DNA from: Clostridium acetobutylicum ATCC 824
Lineage (GTDB): Bacteria > Bacillota > Clostridia > Clostridiales > Clostridiaceae
Reading direction: 5' to 3'
DNA: 64,000 nucleotides
NCBI RefSeq assembly: GCF_000008765.1
Contig: NC_003030.1
Location: 2,886,001-2,950,000 of the forward strand
Part shown: positions 48,012 to 57,823 of the stretch, piece after piece
Layout: every line of letters starts with the position of its first letter
How positions within the stretch are numbered: the stretch's first letter is position 1
Position numbers and translations under genes: made by a program
Notes under the pieces: generated by a model
Database searches by the model: none
The model's input: only the letters and a program-made list of their open reading frames with translations
Told to the model about the DNA's origin: nothing

Positions 48012-48017
48012 TAGTAA

Positions 48018-48050
48018 AACCTATAGAATAAATTTTTCTATAGGTTCTAT
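48018..48050. terminator. Bidirectional terminator between convergent genes
   Basis: Perfect 11-bp stem AACCTATAGAA / TTCTATAGGTT. Confidence 0.85.
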
Positions 48051-48057
48051 TATTATT

Positions 48058-49302
48058 TCACTCTACTTTCTTTATTGCAGCCCTAAGTCTTAGGAAATCC
48101 TCTTCAGTTGTCATAAGTCCTGCACTAGCTCTAACTAGACTATACCTTTCAGGTAATTCCCTATTCGGCACAATATAATTTCTGTAAAGCCTTTTTCTCT
48201 CATATTCATCTATATTTTTTACTTTTTCAATTAATCTATATAAGCAGAAAGTACCGCATCTTACACCTATCTTATTTTCTTTTAAAATATCACACCCTAC
48301 TTTTGTACCTACATTTTTAAAATCAAATACAAAGGTTGGTGTTCTATTTATTCTAATATCCTGATCCTTTGGATAGTACAGCTTTATATTGCTAAGATCT
48401 GATAAATATTTATATCCAATTTCATTTATTCTTTTGTTATGCTGATTCATATTTTCCCATCCAATATCTTCATTTAAAACTCTCATAGCTTCTGCTACAG
48501 TTACAGCTCCAAGCCCATTAGGTGTTCCTGCTTCTAAACTAAGAGGTGGCTCTTTATATATAACTTCTCCCCTTTTACCTATATAAACTATATTTCCACC
48601 ACCTGTAGGTGCTAACCCAATATGTGAAAGAACATCCTTTCTTCCTGCAAGTACACCCGCACCAAAGGGAGCATACATTTTGTGTCCACTAAAAGCTATA
48701 AAATCACAATCATCTAAAGTTATCTTGAAATGCGGAGCTATTTGACTCGCATCCACAAGCAAGTATACTCCATATTTTTTGCATATCTTATAAATATCTC
48801 TAAGAGGAGTAAGATAGCCCGTTAAGTTAGAAGCTCCGCATATTGAAACAATTTTAATTTGTGGATTCCTATAAAGCTCCTCTTCAATGCTGTATGGATT
48901 TATCTTATTGCTTTTACCTGTGTTAAACATTTTTACTCTTCCGGAATTTTTAAACCAAGGAAGCATATTTGAACTGTGTTCTATGTCACTAATAAGCACA
49001 CCTTCATTACCCATAAATGGATATAAAAGAGCAAATTTATTTATTGAATCAGTTGTATTTGCAGTAAAAACTACTACATCATCTTTAGTTGCATGTAGAT
49101 ATTCTCCTATAACCCTTCTTGAGTTTTCATAGGAATCTGTACTCATTTTAGCTAAATAGCCAGTTCCTCTATGAATACTACTGTAATTTTCAAGAAATTC
49201 TAAAGCTTTTTTCATAACACTTTTAAGAGGAGGAGTTGTTGCAGCATTATCAAGATAAACATAATCACTTTTTAGTTTCTCAAAGTATTTTCTATAATCC
49301 AT
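48058..49302 (-). CDS. Class-V aminotransferase / cysteine desulfurase-like protein
   Basis: 414 residues, PLP enzyme of the SufS/CsdB branch. YLDNAATTPP at the N-terminus, FTANTTDSINKFA, the SDIEHSSNMLPW segment, DASQIAPH (cofactor Asp) and PLP lysine in FSGHKMYAPFGAG. A cysteine in GVRCGTFC could be the catalytic Cys loop. No scaffold (IscU/SufU) is adjacent, so sulfur delivery versus another PLP function is undecided. Confidence 0.88.
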   Translation of the reverse strand: MDYRKYFEKLKSDYVYLDNAATTPPLKSVMKKALEFLENYSSIHRGTGYLAKMSTDSYENSRRVIGEYLHATKDDVVVFTANTTDSINKFALLYPFMGNEGVLISDIEHSSNMLPWFKNSGRVKMFNTGKSNKINPYSIEEELYRNPQIKIVSICGASNLTGYLTPLRDIYKICKKYGVYLLVDASQIAPHFKITLDDCDFIAFSGHKMYAPFGAGVLAGRKDVLSHIGLAPTGGGNIVYIGKRGEVIYKEPPLSLEAGTPNGLGAVTVAEAMRVLNEDIGWENMNQHNKRINEIGYKYLSDLSNIKLYYPKDQDIRINRTPTFVFDFKNVGTKVGCDILKENKIGVRCGTFCLYRLIEKVKNIDEYERKRLYRNYIVPNRELPERYSLVRASAGLMTTEEDFLRLRAAIKKVE

Positions 49303-49443
49303 TATTAAGCCTTCGTCTCCTAATATTTTTCAATCACATATTATTATATGAACAAAGACCTCTAATGGTTTTGATTATAAACTTTGTTATACTATATTAT
49401 TGCTTTTCAAAAAGCTACTGTCTCAAATTAATATATAATAATA

Positions 49444-49485
49444 AAGGATTTCTATAACCAATTTTACTTAGTTATAGAAATCCTT
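49444..49485 (-). terminator. Terminator of the phosphoesterase gene
   Basis: 15-bp perfect stem (49444-49458 with 49471-49485). Confidence 0.8.
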
Positions 49486-49498
49486 AAAGCTTAACAAT

Positions 49499-50452
49499 TT
49501 ACACATCTAATTTTTCGTAAGTATTAAATTCTTCTAGGTGATTTTCATTTAAAACAATTACTCTTGCTCCTTTTATAAAACCCTCCTTGTCATAACAATT
49601 GAAACCTGTCTTTCTTCCGTAGCATAAAGCAATTCCATCCAAACTTCCCCAGTAATCATTAGTGTGATCATGTCCAACAAACACACCTTTGACATCGCCA
49701 ATTTCCTTAAGCTTAGAAAACAAGCCGGTATCCTCTCCCTGACAACATTCATTTTCATTCCTTTCGCCAACAGCTTTTCCACTTTGCCAAACCTCATACT
49801 GCTGTTTTAATGGAATATGAAAAAACATGAGAGAAGGTATTCTCGTTTGGAAGCATTTTTTTAAATTATTTGCCGTGTCTTCATACCAAGCTATTTGCTC
49901 CTTTTCTACATAACCATATCCATCTTTTGTATAGCTACCTGAATCAAGCATGTACAAATTGTATACTGGTTTATTATTTTCATCCTGAATAACGATATTG
50001 TAGTCTCCTGCTTTATCGCTAACAGTTGAAAATTTATCGCTAAGATTATACTTATATGACATATAAATTTCCATTTGCCTTTCTCTACTTACTTGACAAG
50101 CTTCACTATCATGATTTCCAAGTGTAACTGCCCAAGGAATTCTTCTATCCTCCATTGGCTTTGCAATATTATCTATGACACCTTTAACTTCTTTTTCACC
50201 GTTGCAGTACCTTCCATCAACGCAATCTCCTGTTATAACAACCAAATTAGGCTTTTCTGAATCAAGTATATTTTCCATAAGTTTTATTGTATATTCATTC
50301 TTTACAGCATGCTCATGTAAGTCTGTAAATTGTACAATTTTAAATTTTCCTTCTTTAAAAGCAACTTTGAATTTTTGTTTGATTTCCCTACTTCCACCCT
50401 TAAAAATTCTTTGAAGTAAAAGTATTATTGTTTTTAATATTTCCTTCAACAC
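49499..50452 (-). CDS. Metallophosphoesterase (calcineurin-like, secreted or membrane-bound type)
   Basis: 317 residues, GTG start after GGGGTGAG. An N-terminal hydrophobic stretch (LKTIILLLQRIF) may anchor it. Metal motifs: QFTDLHEH, VITGDCVDG, TLGNHDSE, FFHIPLKQ and FVGHDHTND. The family resembles PhoD/Dcr2-like phosphatases. It sits upstream of the secreted lichenase gene in transcription order only by proximity; no operon is evident. Confidence 0.9.
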   Translation of the reverse strand: MLKEILKTIILLLQRIFKGGSREIKQKFKVAFKEGKFKIVQFTDLHEHAVKNEYTIKLMENILDSEKPNLVVITGDCVDGRYCNGEKEVKGVIDNIAKPMEDRRIPWAVTLGNHDSEACQVSRERQMEIYMSYKYNLSDKFSTVSDKAGDYNIVIQDENNKPVYNLYMLDSGSYTKDGYGYVEKEQIAWYEDTANNLKKCFQTRIPSLMFFHIPLKQQYEVWQSGKAVGERNENECCQGEDTGLFSKLKEIGDVKGVFVGHDHTNDYWGSLDGIALCYGRKTGFNCYDKEGFIKGARVIVLNENHLEEFNTYEKLDV

Positions 50453-50551
50453 TTATATTCTCACCCCAATACTTAATTAGTTTATAAATATATATTAACT
50501 CTTTACTATTAAGTAGAGGTTAAGTGTACTTTTTATAATTTATTTTAATTA

Positions 50552-51292
50552 TTATTGTGGATTATACATTGCCCAATTATAGTATGCCTTTACTGGAGTT
50601 ACCCCATCATATGCACCAAGCCAAGAATCAACACCAATTCCTGGCCATAAATTCATCATAACTTTTCCAGGATGTGTTGGAATATTACTAGTCGCCCTAT
50701 ATACTTCTTTTCCATCAACTAACCAAGCTATATAATTTTGCTCCCAAATGTAGCCATAGGTATGAAATCCCTTTGATGCATCAAAGCCTAATTTATAAAG
50801 ATATTCATGCTTTCCAACACCATTTGTATAATAATTAAATTGTACTTCTGTAGTGTCTTTCCCTAAAAATTCTATGTCTATTTCATCCCATGGATTATTG
50901 TCAGAAGGACCTGTATAGCTGAAAAAAGAAGAATCTACTCCAATATGTTTTGCAGGCTTCATGCTTACTCTATAAAGTCCATAGCCATATCTATTATTTG
51001 AACGGTACTCTCCACCTGCATAAGGTATTGCTCCACCTTTTGCATCTTTAGTTATAGAAAGCTCCATTCCATTATTGAAATTAACATTACTAGCTCTCCA
51101 AGTGCAATTAAAAGGATTACCATTTGTCCAACCATCAGACTTTGCCCAAATGTTTGTATTAAAAGATTTCAAATTATCAAAAAATCCAGTTGTACTTGCT
51201 GCAAACGTATTCACAGGCAATACAGTTGCTGAAACAAAAGCACCCAATAATAATGAAGAATAAATTATTGTTTTTATTTTTTTTCTTAACAT
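50552..51292 (-). CDS. Secreted endo-beta-1,3-1,4-glucanase (lichenase, GH16)
   Basis: 246 residues. Signal peptide (about 1-31, cleavage near TFAAS), then one GH16 jelly-roll domain. The catalytic motif DEIDIEFLG has the nucleophile and acid/base glutamates, followed by [11 protein letters not shown], which is the Bacillus lichenase pattern. It cleaves mixed-linkage beta-glucans such as lichenan and barley glucan. The start follows GGAGG. TATAAT at 51338-51343 on the minus strand could be its -10; no good -35 is seen. Confidence 0.95.
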   Translation of the reverse strand: MLRKKIKTIIYSSLLLGAFVSATVLPVNTFAASTTGFFDNLKSFNTNIWAKSDGWTNGNPFNCTWRASNVNFNNGMELSITKDAKGGAIPYAGGEYRSNNRYGYGLYRVSMKPAKHIGVDSSFFSYTGPSDNNPWDEIDIEFLGKDTTEVQFNYYTNGVGKHEYLYKLGFDASKGFHTYGYIWEQNYIAWLVDGKEVYRATSNIPTHPGKVMMNLWPGIGVDSWLGAYDGVTPVKAYYNWAMYNPQ

Positions 51293-51370
51293 ACTATTAC
51301 CTCCATATTTTAATTAATATTACATAAATAAGTATACATTATAATTTGTATTTTTTCCACCTATATATGT

Positions 51371-51417
51371 AATTAAAGACAAACAACTCAAATTTTCGAG
51401 TTATTTGCCTTTAATTA
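51371..51417 (-). terminator. Terminator of the serine-hydrolase gene
   Basis: AATTAAAG...CTTTAATT outer stem with inner AACTCAAA/TTTCGAGTT pairing and A/T-rich ends. Confidence 0.65.
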
Positions 51418-51428
51418 TAATAAATTAC

Positions 51429-53648
51429 TTACTTTAAAACTGTGTTATATTTAATTGTAAACTTAGCTTGAGGGCTACCTAAGAATACGATTGTTCCATT
51501 TTGAGGCAATTTAGCACTTGTACTTCCCGTAACTAAGGAATCATTTATTACCGCCCCATTGCTGTCATAAACTGCAAATGCTGCATTTTGTGGTATATCC
51601 ACATTAATTTCCTTACCTGCAGCTTCATCGCCAATTTTGTACCACTCAGCATATCCATCTTTGTTAATAGTACTTGAGAATGTGCCATCTATTGGCAAAG
51701 TTTTTAACGCATCTTGATCTATATAAATACCTCCATTTGAACTTAAATATTCCAGATTATTTTTTTTATATAATTTATAATCCTGCTGATCTCGTGACAT
51801 TACACCCGGTCCATCTAATATAGCCACTGCTAAATTTTTATCTGCTATTTTGTCTACTCCTAAATAGCCTTCAAACCCCTTTGTAAATGCAATCAACGCC
51901 ATTGGACATCCCATCATATATTCTACTGAAGAATACTTTTCGTTTAATAAAACGTACCTTTTTCCAGATCTTTTTTCCCACGCTTTCGCCACATTTTCTT
52001 TTAATTTATTACCATCTTCTTTTTGTGCTATATATAGATTTTCCACCGTTTGACCTAAGTACTTCATATTAGAATAGATAGTTTCCTGAAGGTATATCCT
52101 CCCATTTCTCTCAGTTACAAATTTCATACTAGTTGATCCATCACTAGATACAAAACTTCCTCCCTTAGTATAAATATAAGTTTGCATAGGCTGGTTCTGA
52201 GTATTTAATAAGGTTAATTTACCTGCATCATCAATTTTCGCATTAATAAAGCCTGAAGGTGCTAAATATGAACCTTCATACTTTTTAATTTCTGAAGGGA
52301 CTGCTGTTTCTTGTGGTGGAGTAAAGGTCTTATCTGGTATGATATTTTTAATTACTCCTTTTTCTTTTAATGCAGTTAAAAGCACCCTCTCTGCCATTAC
52401 CTCATCATACGTACTAAGTCCACCTGAACTCACTACAGCCATTGCCATATTTTGTTCTGGCAAAACAATAAAGCCGCTGTGATAGAATTCACTATCCCCA
52501 CCTTTGCATAATGCTTTAATGTTATATTGATTAAATGGATACAAATTAACACTATCCCAACCTAGTCCATAGGCTAGTATATTATCTTTCCCCTCCGGCC
52601 AAATACCTCTTAAGTATTCTTTATTCTCCATTGCTTTTAATGCTTTTTTTAAAAGAATTCCATTTGAATTTTTAGTAAAAGTATTTGCAAAAGTGCACAA
52701 ATCTTCTGCACTTGAATAAACTCCACCGGCACCAAAACTATTTAAATTCTCTACAGGTAAAGCATTAGGTACTCCATCATAATATGTTTTTACTAATTTA
52801 TTTCTATCAAATTTGCTAGCAGGCGTTTTAGTGTTGTTCATCTTCAAGATATCAGTAATATTATTAGTTATATAAGTTGTATAACTAACCCCTGCTACAC
52901 GCTCCACTAAAATTTCTGCAAGAGAAAAACCATCATTACAGTATACTGAATAAGCCCCAGGATCAGCTTTTAAACGTTGTTTAGATAACTGCTTTAAAAA
53001 AGTATCATGAGAATAGGTATCGTTATCCCCAAAAAGAATGGCATTAGAAAAACTAGACCCCATTAATCCTGATGAATGATTTAACAGCATCCTAACTGTG
53101 ATTTTTTTGTATCTCCCATCTGCCATTTTAAATTCTTTAATATATTTAGTAACTGGAGCATCAAGTTCAATTTTCCCCTCATCCACTAATTTCATTACTG
53201 CTGTGGTTACAAACATCTTGCTGACAGAACCTATACCATACATGTTATCAGCTGTTACAGGTTTATTATCTTCCTTTGAATATACACCTGCATTACCAGA
53301 TAGTACAATCTTTCCATTGTCTATTAAAGCATATTGTACACTTGTACTTCCGTAATCCTTATTTATTAGGGTTGATGCTTTTTCATCTGCTACAGCTTTT
53401 GTTTGAGAATAATTAGCTTGCGAAGTACTTTTAACTTTATTATCTAATTGTTGAGACTTGTCTACGTTTGGTATATGTACCTCTTGTCCATCTACCGTTT
53501 TAAGTGAAAAATCTGATACAATTGAGTTATTTTGTGCATTAGGCTCAAAGATTCTCATCGAAGTTTGATTTGCAGCAAAAACTTTCATTGGTGGTATACT
53601 AATTAATGCCACTAACAAGCAAGAAACTAGGCATTTTTTCATTTTCAT
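51429..53648 (-). CDS. Secreted beta-lactamase-family serine hydrolase with large C-terminal extension
   Basis: 739 residues. Signal peptide (about 1-26), then a class-C beta-lactamase/D-peptidase domain (about 95-440): SVSK catalytic motif, YCNDGFS as the YxN motif, and a candidate HSG-type motif (FYHSGF). The C-terminal ~290 residues are beta-rich (about 455-739) with no recognised family and end in PQAKFTIKYNTV. Probably a D-alanyl-peptidase or esterase acting at the cell wall; not necessarily antibiotic resistance. Confidence 0.88.
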   Translation of the reverse strand: MKMKKCLVSCLLVALISIPPMKVFAANQTSMRIFEPNAQNNSIVSDFSLKTVDGQEVHIPNVDKSQQLDNKVKSTSQANYSQTKAVADEKASTLINKDYGSTSVQYALIDNGKIVLSGNAGVYSKEDNKPVTADNMYGIGSVSKMFVTTAVMKLVDEGKIELDAPVTKYIKEFKMADGRYKKITVRMLLNHSSGLMGSSFSNAILFGDNDTYSHDTFLKQLSKQRLKADPGAYSVYCNDGFSLAEILVERVAGVSYTTYITNNITDILKMNNTKTPASKFDRNKLVKTYYDGVPNALPVENLNSFGAGGVYSSAEDLCTFANTFTKNSNGILLKKALKAMENKEYLRGIWPEGKDNILAYGLGWDSVNLYPFNQYNIKALCKGGDSEFYHSGFIVLPEQNMAMAVVSSGGLSTYDEVMAERVLLTALKEKGVIKNIIPDKTFTPPQETAVPSEIKKYEGSYLAPSGFINAKIDDAGKLTLLNTQNQPMQTYIYTKGGSFVSSDGSTSMKFVTERNGRIYLQETIYSNMKYLGQTVENLYIAQKEDGNKLKENVAKAWEKRSGKRYVLLNEKYSSVEYMMGCPMALIAFTKGFEGYLGVDKIADKNLAVAILDGPGVMSRDQQDYKLYKKNNLEYLSSNGGIYIDQDALKTLPIDGTFSSTINKDGYAEWYKIGDEAAGKEINVDIPQNAAFAVYDSNGAVINDSLVTGSTSAKLPQNGTIVFLGSPQAKFTIKYNTVLK

Positions 53649-53747
53649 TTTAATTTATACTCCCTTCTTTTATCCTATAACAAATAATATATATATTTGT
53701 ATATTATTATATTATCATACATTTTATGTAATTCACAGCTGTATCTT

Positions 53748-54044
53748 TTAATCCTTGCAATATTCTTCAAGCCAAACTTTTGCTTCTAGCATCCATCTAT
53801 GCGGCATTAAAATCATATTATTATCTAGTACATACCTTATATATGCTAAGGACGCATGATATATTGACTTATTTAATTCTTTATTTACCACATCATAATA
53901 TGGCGGTGTTCCACTTTGATCCCATGATAATTTATCAGACACAAATAGTGCCATTTCATAATTAGATGCACCATTTCTTAATGTTGTGTGATATTTTATG
54001 GGTAACACTATTCTCTTATCACTAATTTTAAATATTTCTTTCAT
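53748..54044 (-). CDS. Hypothetical protein, 98 residues
   Basis: Not recognised. Mixed alpha/beta with aromatic-rich stretches (SWDQSGTPPYYDVV, LMPHRWMLEAKVWLEEYC). No good ribosome site precedes the ATG, so the start, or even the gene, is doubtful. It lies alone between the serine hydrolase and the glucoamylase. Confidence 0.45.
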   Translation of the reverse strand: MKEIFKISDKRIVLPIKYHTTLRNGASNYEMALFVSDKLSWDQSGTPPYYDVVNKELNKSIYHASLAYIRYVLDNNMILMPHRWMLEAKVWLEEYCKD

Positions 54045-54248
54045 AAAAATAGCGGAGATGTAATATTGTCTGTAGTATTAATTATTTTAATATAATCTTT
54101 ATCATACAGTAAATTCATAACTCCACCACTCTTCTTTATTATCTTTATCCATATATCTTATAATTAATAATTGGAATGTAACCCAAAGTATTGTTAATAA
54201 CAAATCAACTTTCACTAATCAATGCACTGATTTGATTGCTATTATTAT
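54045..54248. other. Intergenic, no gene seen
   Basis: AT-rich spacer before the glucoamylase terminator; no structured RNA or ORF recognised. Confidence 0.5.
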
Positions 54249-54285
54249 AAGGCAAAACGCCTCAAATCTTTGAGACGTTAAACCT
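54249..54285 (-). terminator. Terminator downstream of the glucoamylase gene
   Basis: AACGCCTCAAA / TTTGAGACGTT stem with an AAGG/CCTT outer pairing. Nearly the same stem-loop sequence ends the tRNA-Trp transcript (56871-56893). Confidence 0.7.
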
Positions 54286-54352
54286 TAATATATCATAGAA
54301 AGTAAGAATTAATATCTTAATTTTTATAAATATCATTTGCAGATATTTATCT

Positions 54353-56539
54353 TTATCTTAAATTATTATAATAATTGTTAATTGAAAGAATGTAAGAACC
54401 AGATCCAAAGCCAGCCATTGGGATAGACCCAAAGTAATCTGAATTATTCCTTGTAAGAAGTTCCGGAATCAAATCAAAATTTGCATGTGCTTGGTTCGTA
54501 AGCCAGTCTATCAAAACCTTAGATTCCTTATCTTTCCCCATGTTTTTTAAAGCTGTAGCTACTCGAAGATCAACAAATGCCCACTCATTAGAATCGTAAT
54601 CTCCACCATCCTGATTTCTCATATATCCTGGACTTCCTGATTTCATACGAAGAGTTCTATTAAACGAATCAATAATTCCAGTTGCTAAGGAATCTTTAGG
54701 ATTTACCAAACCAAAATTAATTGCTTCTACCACAGCTGCATCATGATAACCTGTTCCTTCCGCTATTTTTTCAAGAGAAGACCCTAAAGTATTTTTTCCA
54801 GTAACATTGGATTTCACAACCATTTTATTTAATACCGCATCCTTAATTGAATCTGCTTTTTCAGTATAAAGTTCTTTCTTCTGCTTATCTTTATTCAAAG
54901 TAGCAAGATGCGCTGCCGCCTTAAGACCATTGTAAGTTGTGATGTTAGTATAAGCAAATCTCTGACGAATACCATTTCCAACTTTATACGGTGTCCAATG
55001 TTCCTCCCATATGGATGAATCCGGTTGCATTAATCCGTCTTTTGAATCTACAAGTTTAACTAAAAGATCTGCATCATGTTTTGATAAAGTGTTCCAATAT
55101 TTATTTAAGAAAGTCTTATCACCTGTTTTCTTCATATAACTGTCTGCAGCCCAAAGAACTAGTCCCCATCCATCAGTCTCGACGTTGTAACCGTTATCAT
55201 TCTTGTCAGATTCCTCTGTTCCATTTCCATAATAACGACAAACCGAAATAGCATAATTAGTTCCTAAATCTACACCTAGTCCGTAAACCGGAGCTCCTTT
55301 ATTTGTACTTTCAATATATCTCTGGTAATAATTTTTAGTAGGATTAGTTTCATCTTTACGCATATCAGCATTAAGCATAAACTTAAGTCCTTCTTTTGCT
55401 TCTTTTGTATGACCCGATGCAAGCAGAGCCTGAATAGAGTAAATTCCGTCTCGTACCCATGCAATGCTCCACATTCCAGGAATTAAACTTGCAAGAATCT
55501 GACCATGACTTTTCCCATGTTCCCTGCATTGCGCCATCTTAAGTACGGCAGTAGACTGTCTATATACAGCTTGTTCAGAAGCAGATAATCCTTTAGGACC
55601 TATTTCTCCCTGATGCCATTGATTCCACCAATTTTTCTCGTTTTGTAACAAGTTTTCCGGATTTTTATTATTCACAAGGTAGTTCACATCTTTGCTCAAT
55701 TTCTTTTCATTTCCATCTTCAGTAAGACCAATAACTACGCCATACCATCTTGAAGTACCTTTTTTGAATACATCTCCACACTGATTTCTATTTTCGTATC
55801 CACAGACCAAATTATCAGCCTTTAAAGTAGTTTTATCTAAATAATGTCCACCCCTATTTGTAATCTCTACTGGAGAATTTTCTCCTATTCCAGATGTATA
55901 ATGGGAACCTTCTTGATTTATATTCTTGTAAATAGCAATATTGTCTCCTTTATATTCTTTCAAATATCCTTTTCTTTTATTGTAATAGGATCTTTCCTCT
56001 TTGTTATCCTCATTGCCACCTAGGTTTAAATTTTGCTCAGAGTATAGTGAAAAATCTTTTTGGTCTTGTCCATTATTTGTAGCTTTTACTAACATGACTA
56101 ACATTCTAGATTCCTTATCTCCTGAAAATGGAGTAAAATAATAAGACTCAAATTGAAAATTTCCATCCTTCTGAACTGTATTAATGATATTGGTTCCGTT
56201 TACATAGTTTACAGAAGTAATCGGAACTCCTGTTAACCAAGTACTCTTTCCATTAATCTTATATCCAAAATATGCATCTGACAAATAATTTTTTGTGGAT
56301 GTATTTGCATCATAATTGCTATATATATGCGGCTGAAACCTATTCAACTTTCGGTCTTTCTCTGAATATGTAGCCGCTGCAAGTCCATTAGAAGTTGTTA
56401 AATTTTCAAGAGAGTGATGTATATTAAAAGAAGTTTCCTCTGCCATTGTCCTTGAGGGGGTAATCCCTACTATTGATGTGGAAAATGTAAATGATAAAAG
56501 TGCTAAAGCTACTTTCTGCATTATACTTTTTGTTTTCAA
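54353..56539 (-). CDS. Secreted glucoamylase (GH15)
   Basis: 728 residues, TTG start at 56539 nine bases after AAAGGG; the ATG at 56557 contains that site. Signal peptide (about 7-36), an N-terminal beta-sandwich (about 45-290), then the (alpha/alpha)6 barrel. GH15 elements: WSIAWVRDGIYS, GVDLGTNYAI, WEEHWTPY (general acid) and GDYDSNEWAFVDL (base region). It releases glucose from starch or dextrin ends. The promoter carries a CcpA-type cre site (see 56673). Confidence 0.92.
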   Translation of the reverse strand: MKTKSIMQKVALALLSFTFSTSIVGITPSRTMAEETSFNIHHSLENLTTSNGLAAATYSEKDRKLNRFQPHIYSNYDANTSTKNYLSDAYFGYKINGKSTWLTGVPITSVNYVNGTNIINTVQKDGNFQFESYYFTPFSGDKESRMLVMLVKATNNGQDQKDFSLYSEQNLNLGGNEDNKEERSYYNKRKGYLKEYKGDNIAIYKNINQEGSHYTSGIGENSPVEITNRGGHYLDKTTLKADNLVCGYENRNQCGDVFKKGTSRWYGVVIGLTEDGNEKKLSKDVNYLVNNKNPENLLQNEKNWWNQWHQGEIGPKGLSASEQAVYRQSTAVLKMAQCREHGKSHGQILASLIPGMWSIAWVRDGIYSIQALLASGHTKEAKEGLKFMLNADMRKDETNPTKNYYQRYIESTNKGAPVYGLGVDLGTNYAISVCRYYGNGTEESDKNDNGYNVETDGWGLVLWAADSYMKKTGDKTFLNKYWNTLSKHDADLLVKLVDSKDGLMQPDSSIWEEHWTPYKVGNGIRQRFAYTNITTYNGLKAAAHLATLNKDKQKKELYTEKADSIKDAVLNKMVVKSNVTGKNTLGSSLEKIAEGTGYHDAAVVEAINFGLVNPKDSLATGIIDSFNRTLRMKSGSPGYMRNQDGGDYDSNEWAFVDLRVATALKNMGKDKESKVLIDWLTNQAHANFDLIPELLTRNNSDYFGSIPMAGFGSGSYILSINNYYNNLR

Positions 56540-56672
56540 TCTAATCATCCCTTTCATTTAATTTTTAACAAAGCATCTAAATATTCTATTATCACCTCTT
56601 TTCATACATACTTACTTTCAATACAATTTCACATAATAGCTTGTAAAAACTTTTAATAATGTATTTATCTAC

Positions 56673-56701
56673 ATTATAGTACAATAAACGTTTACAGTCA
56701 A
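56673..56701 (-). promoter_or_regulatory. Glucoamylase promoter with embedded catabolite-responsive element
   Basis: -35 TTGACT (56696-56701), exact 17-base spacer, -10 TATAAT (56673-56678) on the minus strand. The spacer contains GTAAACGTTTATT; with the adjacent T this is TGTAAACGTTTATT (56683-56696), a near-perfect cre (consensus TGWAANCGNTNWCA). CcpA bound there would block the polymerase. Confidence 0.8.
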
Positions 56702-56870
56702 TATATTACATTTATGTTATAAAATATTGTATTGTGTAAAGTGTTTTTAGAATTATAATTATATATGTATAAGGTATTTATAACTTGAAGCTTTATTAAA
56801 AACTCCAATTATTTTGAATCTTAGCAAAATTTCTAACATATAAAATAATTATTTCAAAAAATAAAAAAAA

Positions 56871-56893
56871 ACGCCTCAAATTCTTGAGACGCC
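56871..56893 (-). terminator. tRNA-Trp terminator
   Basis: GGCGTCTCAA / TTGAGGCGTT stem on the minus strand, followed by eight T. Confidence 0.8.
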
Positions 56894-56905
56894 TAAACTT
56901 TAATT

Positions 56906-56981
56906 TGGCAGGGGCAGTAGGAATCGAACCCACAACCGACGGTTTTGGAGACCGTTACTCTACCAATTGAGCTATACCCCT
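56906..56981 (-). tRNA. tRNA-Trp (CCA anticodon)
   Basis: 76 nt, cloverleaf complete: acceptor AGGGGTA/TGCCCCT, D arm GCTC/GAGT, anticodon arm ACGGT-CTCCAAA-ACCGT with anticodon CCA, T arm GTGGG-TTCGATT-CCTAC, and encoded 3' CCA. Confidence 0.97.
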
Positions 56982-57040
56982 ATATTTAACTTTACAATAA
57001 TTTCTATAAAGTCGCTATCAACAAGTAATATTATATTATA

Positions 57041-57355
57041 TTATGCACAAGCTGTCAAGCTAAATTTGTAATTTTTTATATAAAAAATAATTTTCCTTAA
57101 ACCAATTTCTACCTCAATCCCAAATAACACTTGAAAGAAAATCATTATACCTTTACCAGTTTCGATTTCTTCTGTTAAAGTTCCTTCTCCACCTAATATA
57201 GCTTTTACTTCCTGATAGTTTTGCTTTCCATTTACCTCGTAGTATTTTTCCTTTGATACTTTTACCTTATTATTACTAAGCTTATATTCTATCTTTTCAG
57301 TTGCTTTATTAGTTGAACCACTATATACTAGGGCATAAACATGTAAAAAGTACAC
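57041..57355 (-). pseudogene. Decayed partial copy of the BLIP-like lipoprotein gene
   Basis: Bases 57146-57327 match 59126-59307 with one difference (T at 57263, C at 59243). The copy lacks the 5' part (signal peptide and first domain). Relative to the parent it has a 115-base deletion between two TATACCTTT repeats (59011-59019 and 59126-59134), which shifts the frame and replaces the C-terminus after GKGI. Homology continues below 57145 to about 57104. Confidence 0.9.
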
Positions 57356-57823
57356 GTAACGATACTATATATCTGCCTCCTGAATATCTTTGTTATCATT
57401 ATTTATTGTACGCTTTTTAAAATAATTGCCGTTTTGAGCTAGACCTTTATCCTTGTTTTATCCCTAAGCTCCTTTTTTAATATTACGTTTCCTAACTTAT
57501 CTAACGCTAAGGTCTCGTGGTATCTTTCGTATTCTGTGAAATACTCCTCTATTAGTTTCGCAACACGGATATTATTAGAGGAAGGGGAGAAACGTTATAA
57601 CTATAAGAACAATAAGAAATATGATAGATAAAAAGAGCGTAAGTTCCGTAAGGAAAACCCGTTAAGAGTTAATTCGTTAATAACCTGATTAAATACCATC
57701 TAAAGCCGTGTAATTACGGCGCTAGATGGTTTTTTTATGTCGTTAATACTCTCGCGCGTTATACGAGCCCTCAGTCCTTATACAGAGGTAAACGAGGATA
57801 ATAAAAAGAGAGAGCCTATTTTA
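57356..57823. other. Foreign-looking remnant segment
   Basis: CpG-richer than its surroundings (for example CTCGCGCGTTATACGAG near 57750). It contains an open frame without start on the minus strand, 57439-57594 (encoding about RVAKLIEEYFTEYERYHETL...), with helical phage-like character but no recognised family, and a strong hairpin at 57695. Confidence 0.5.
57695..57736 (+). terminator. Strong hairpin/terminator in the remnant
   Basis: ACCATCTA / TAGATGGT with inner GCCGT / ACGGC and T7. Confidence 0.75.

Noticed and set aside
57041-57355. The 104-codon frame as a real gene
   Set aside because: It is a frameshifted partial copy of the lipoprotein gene, without signal peptide or ribosome site.
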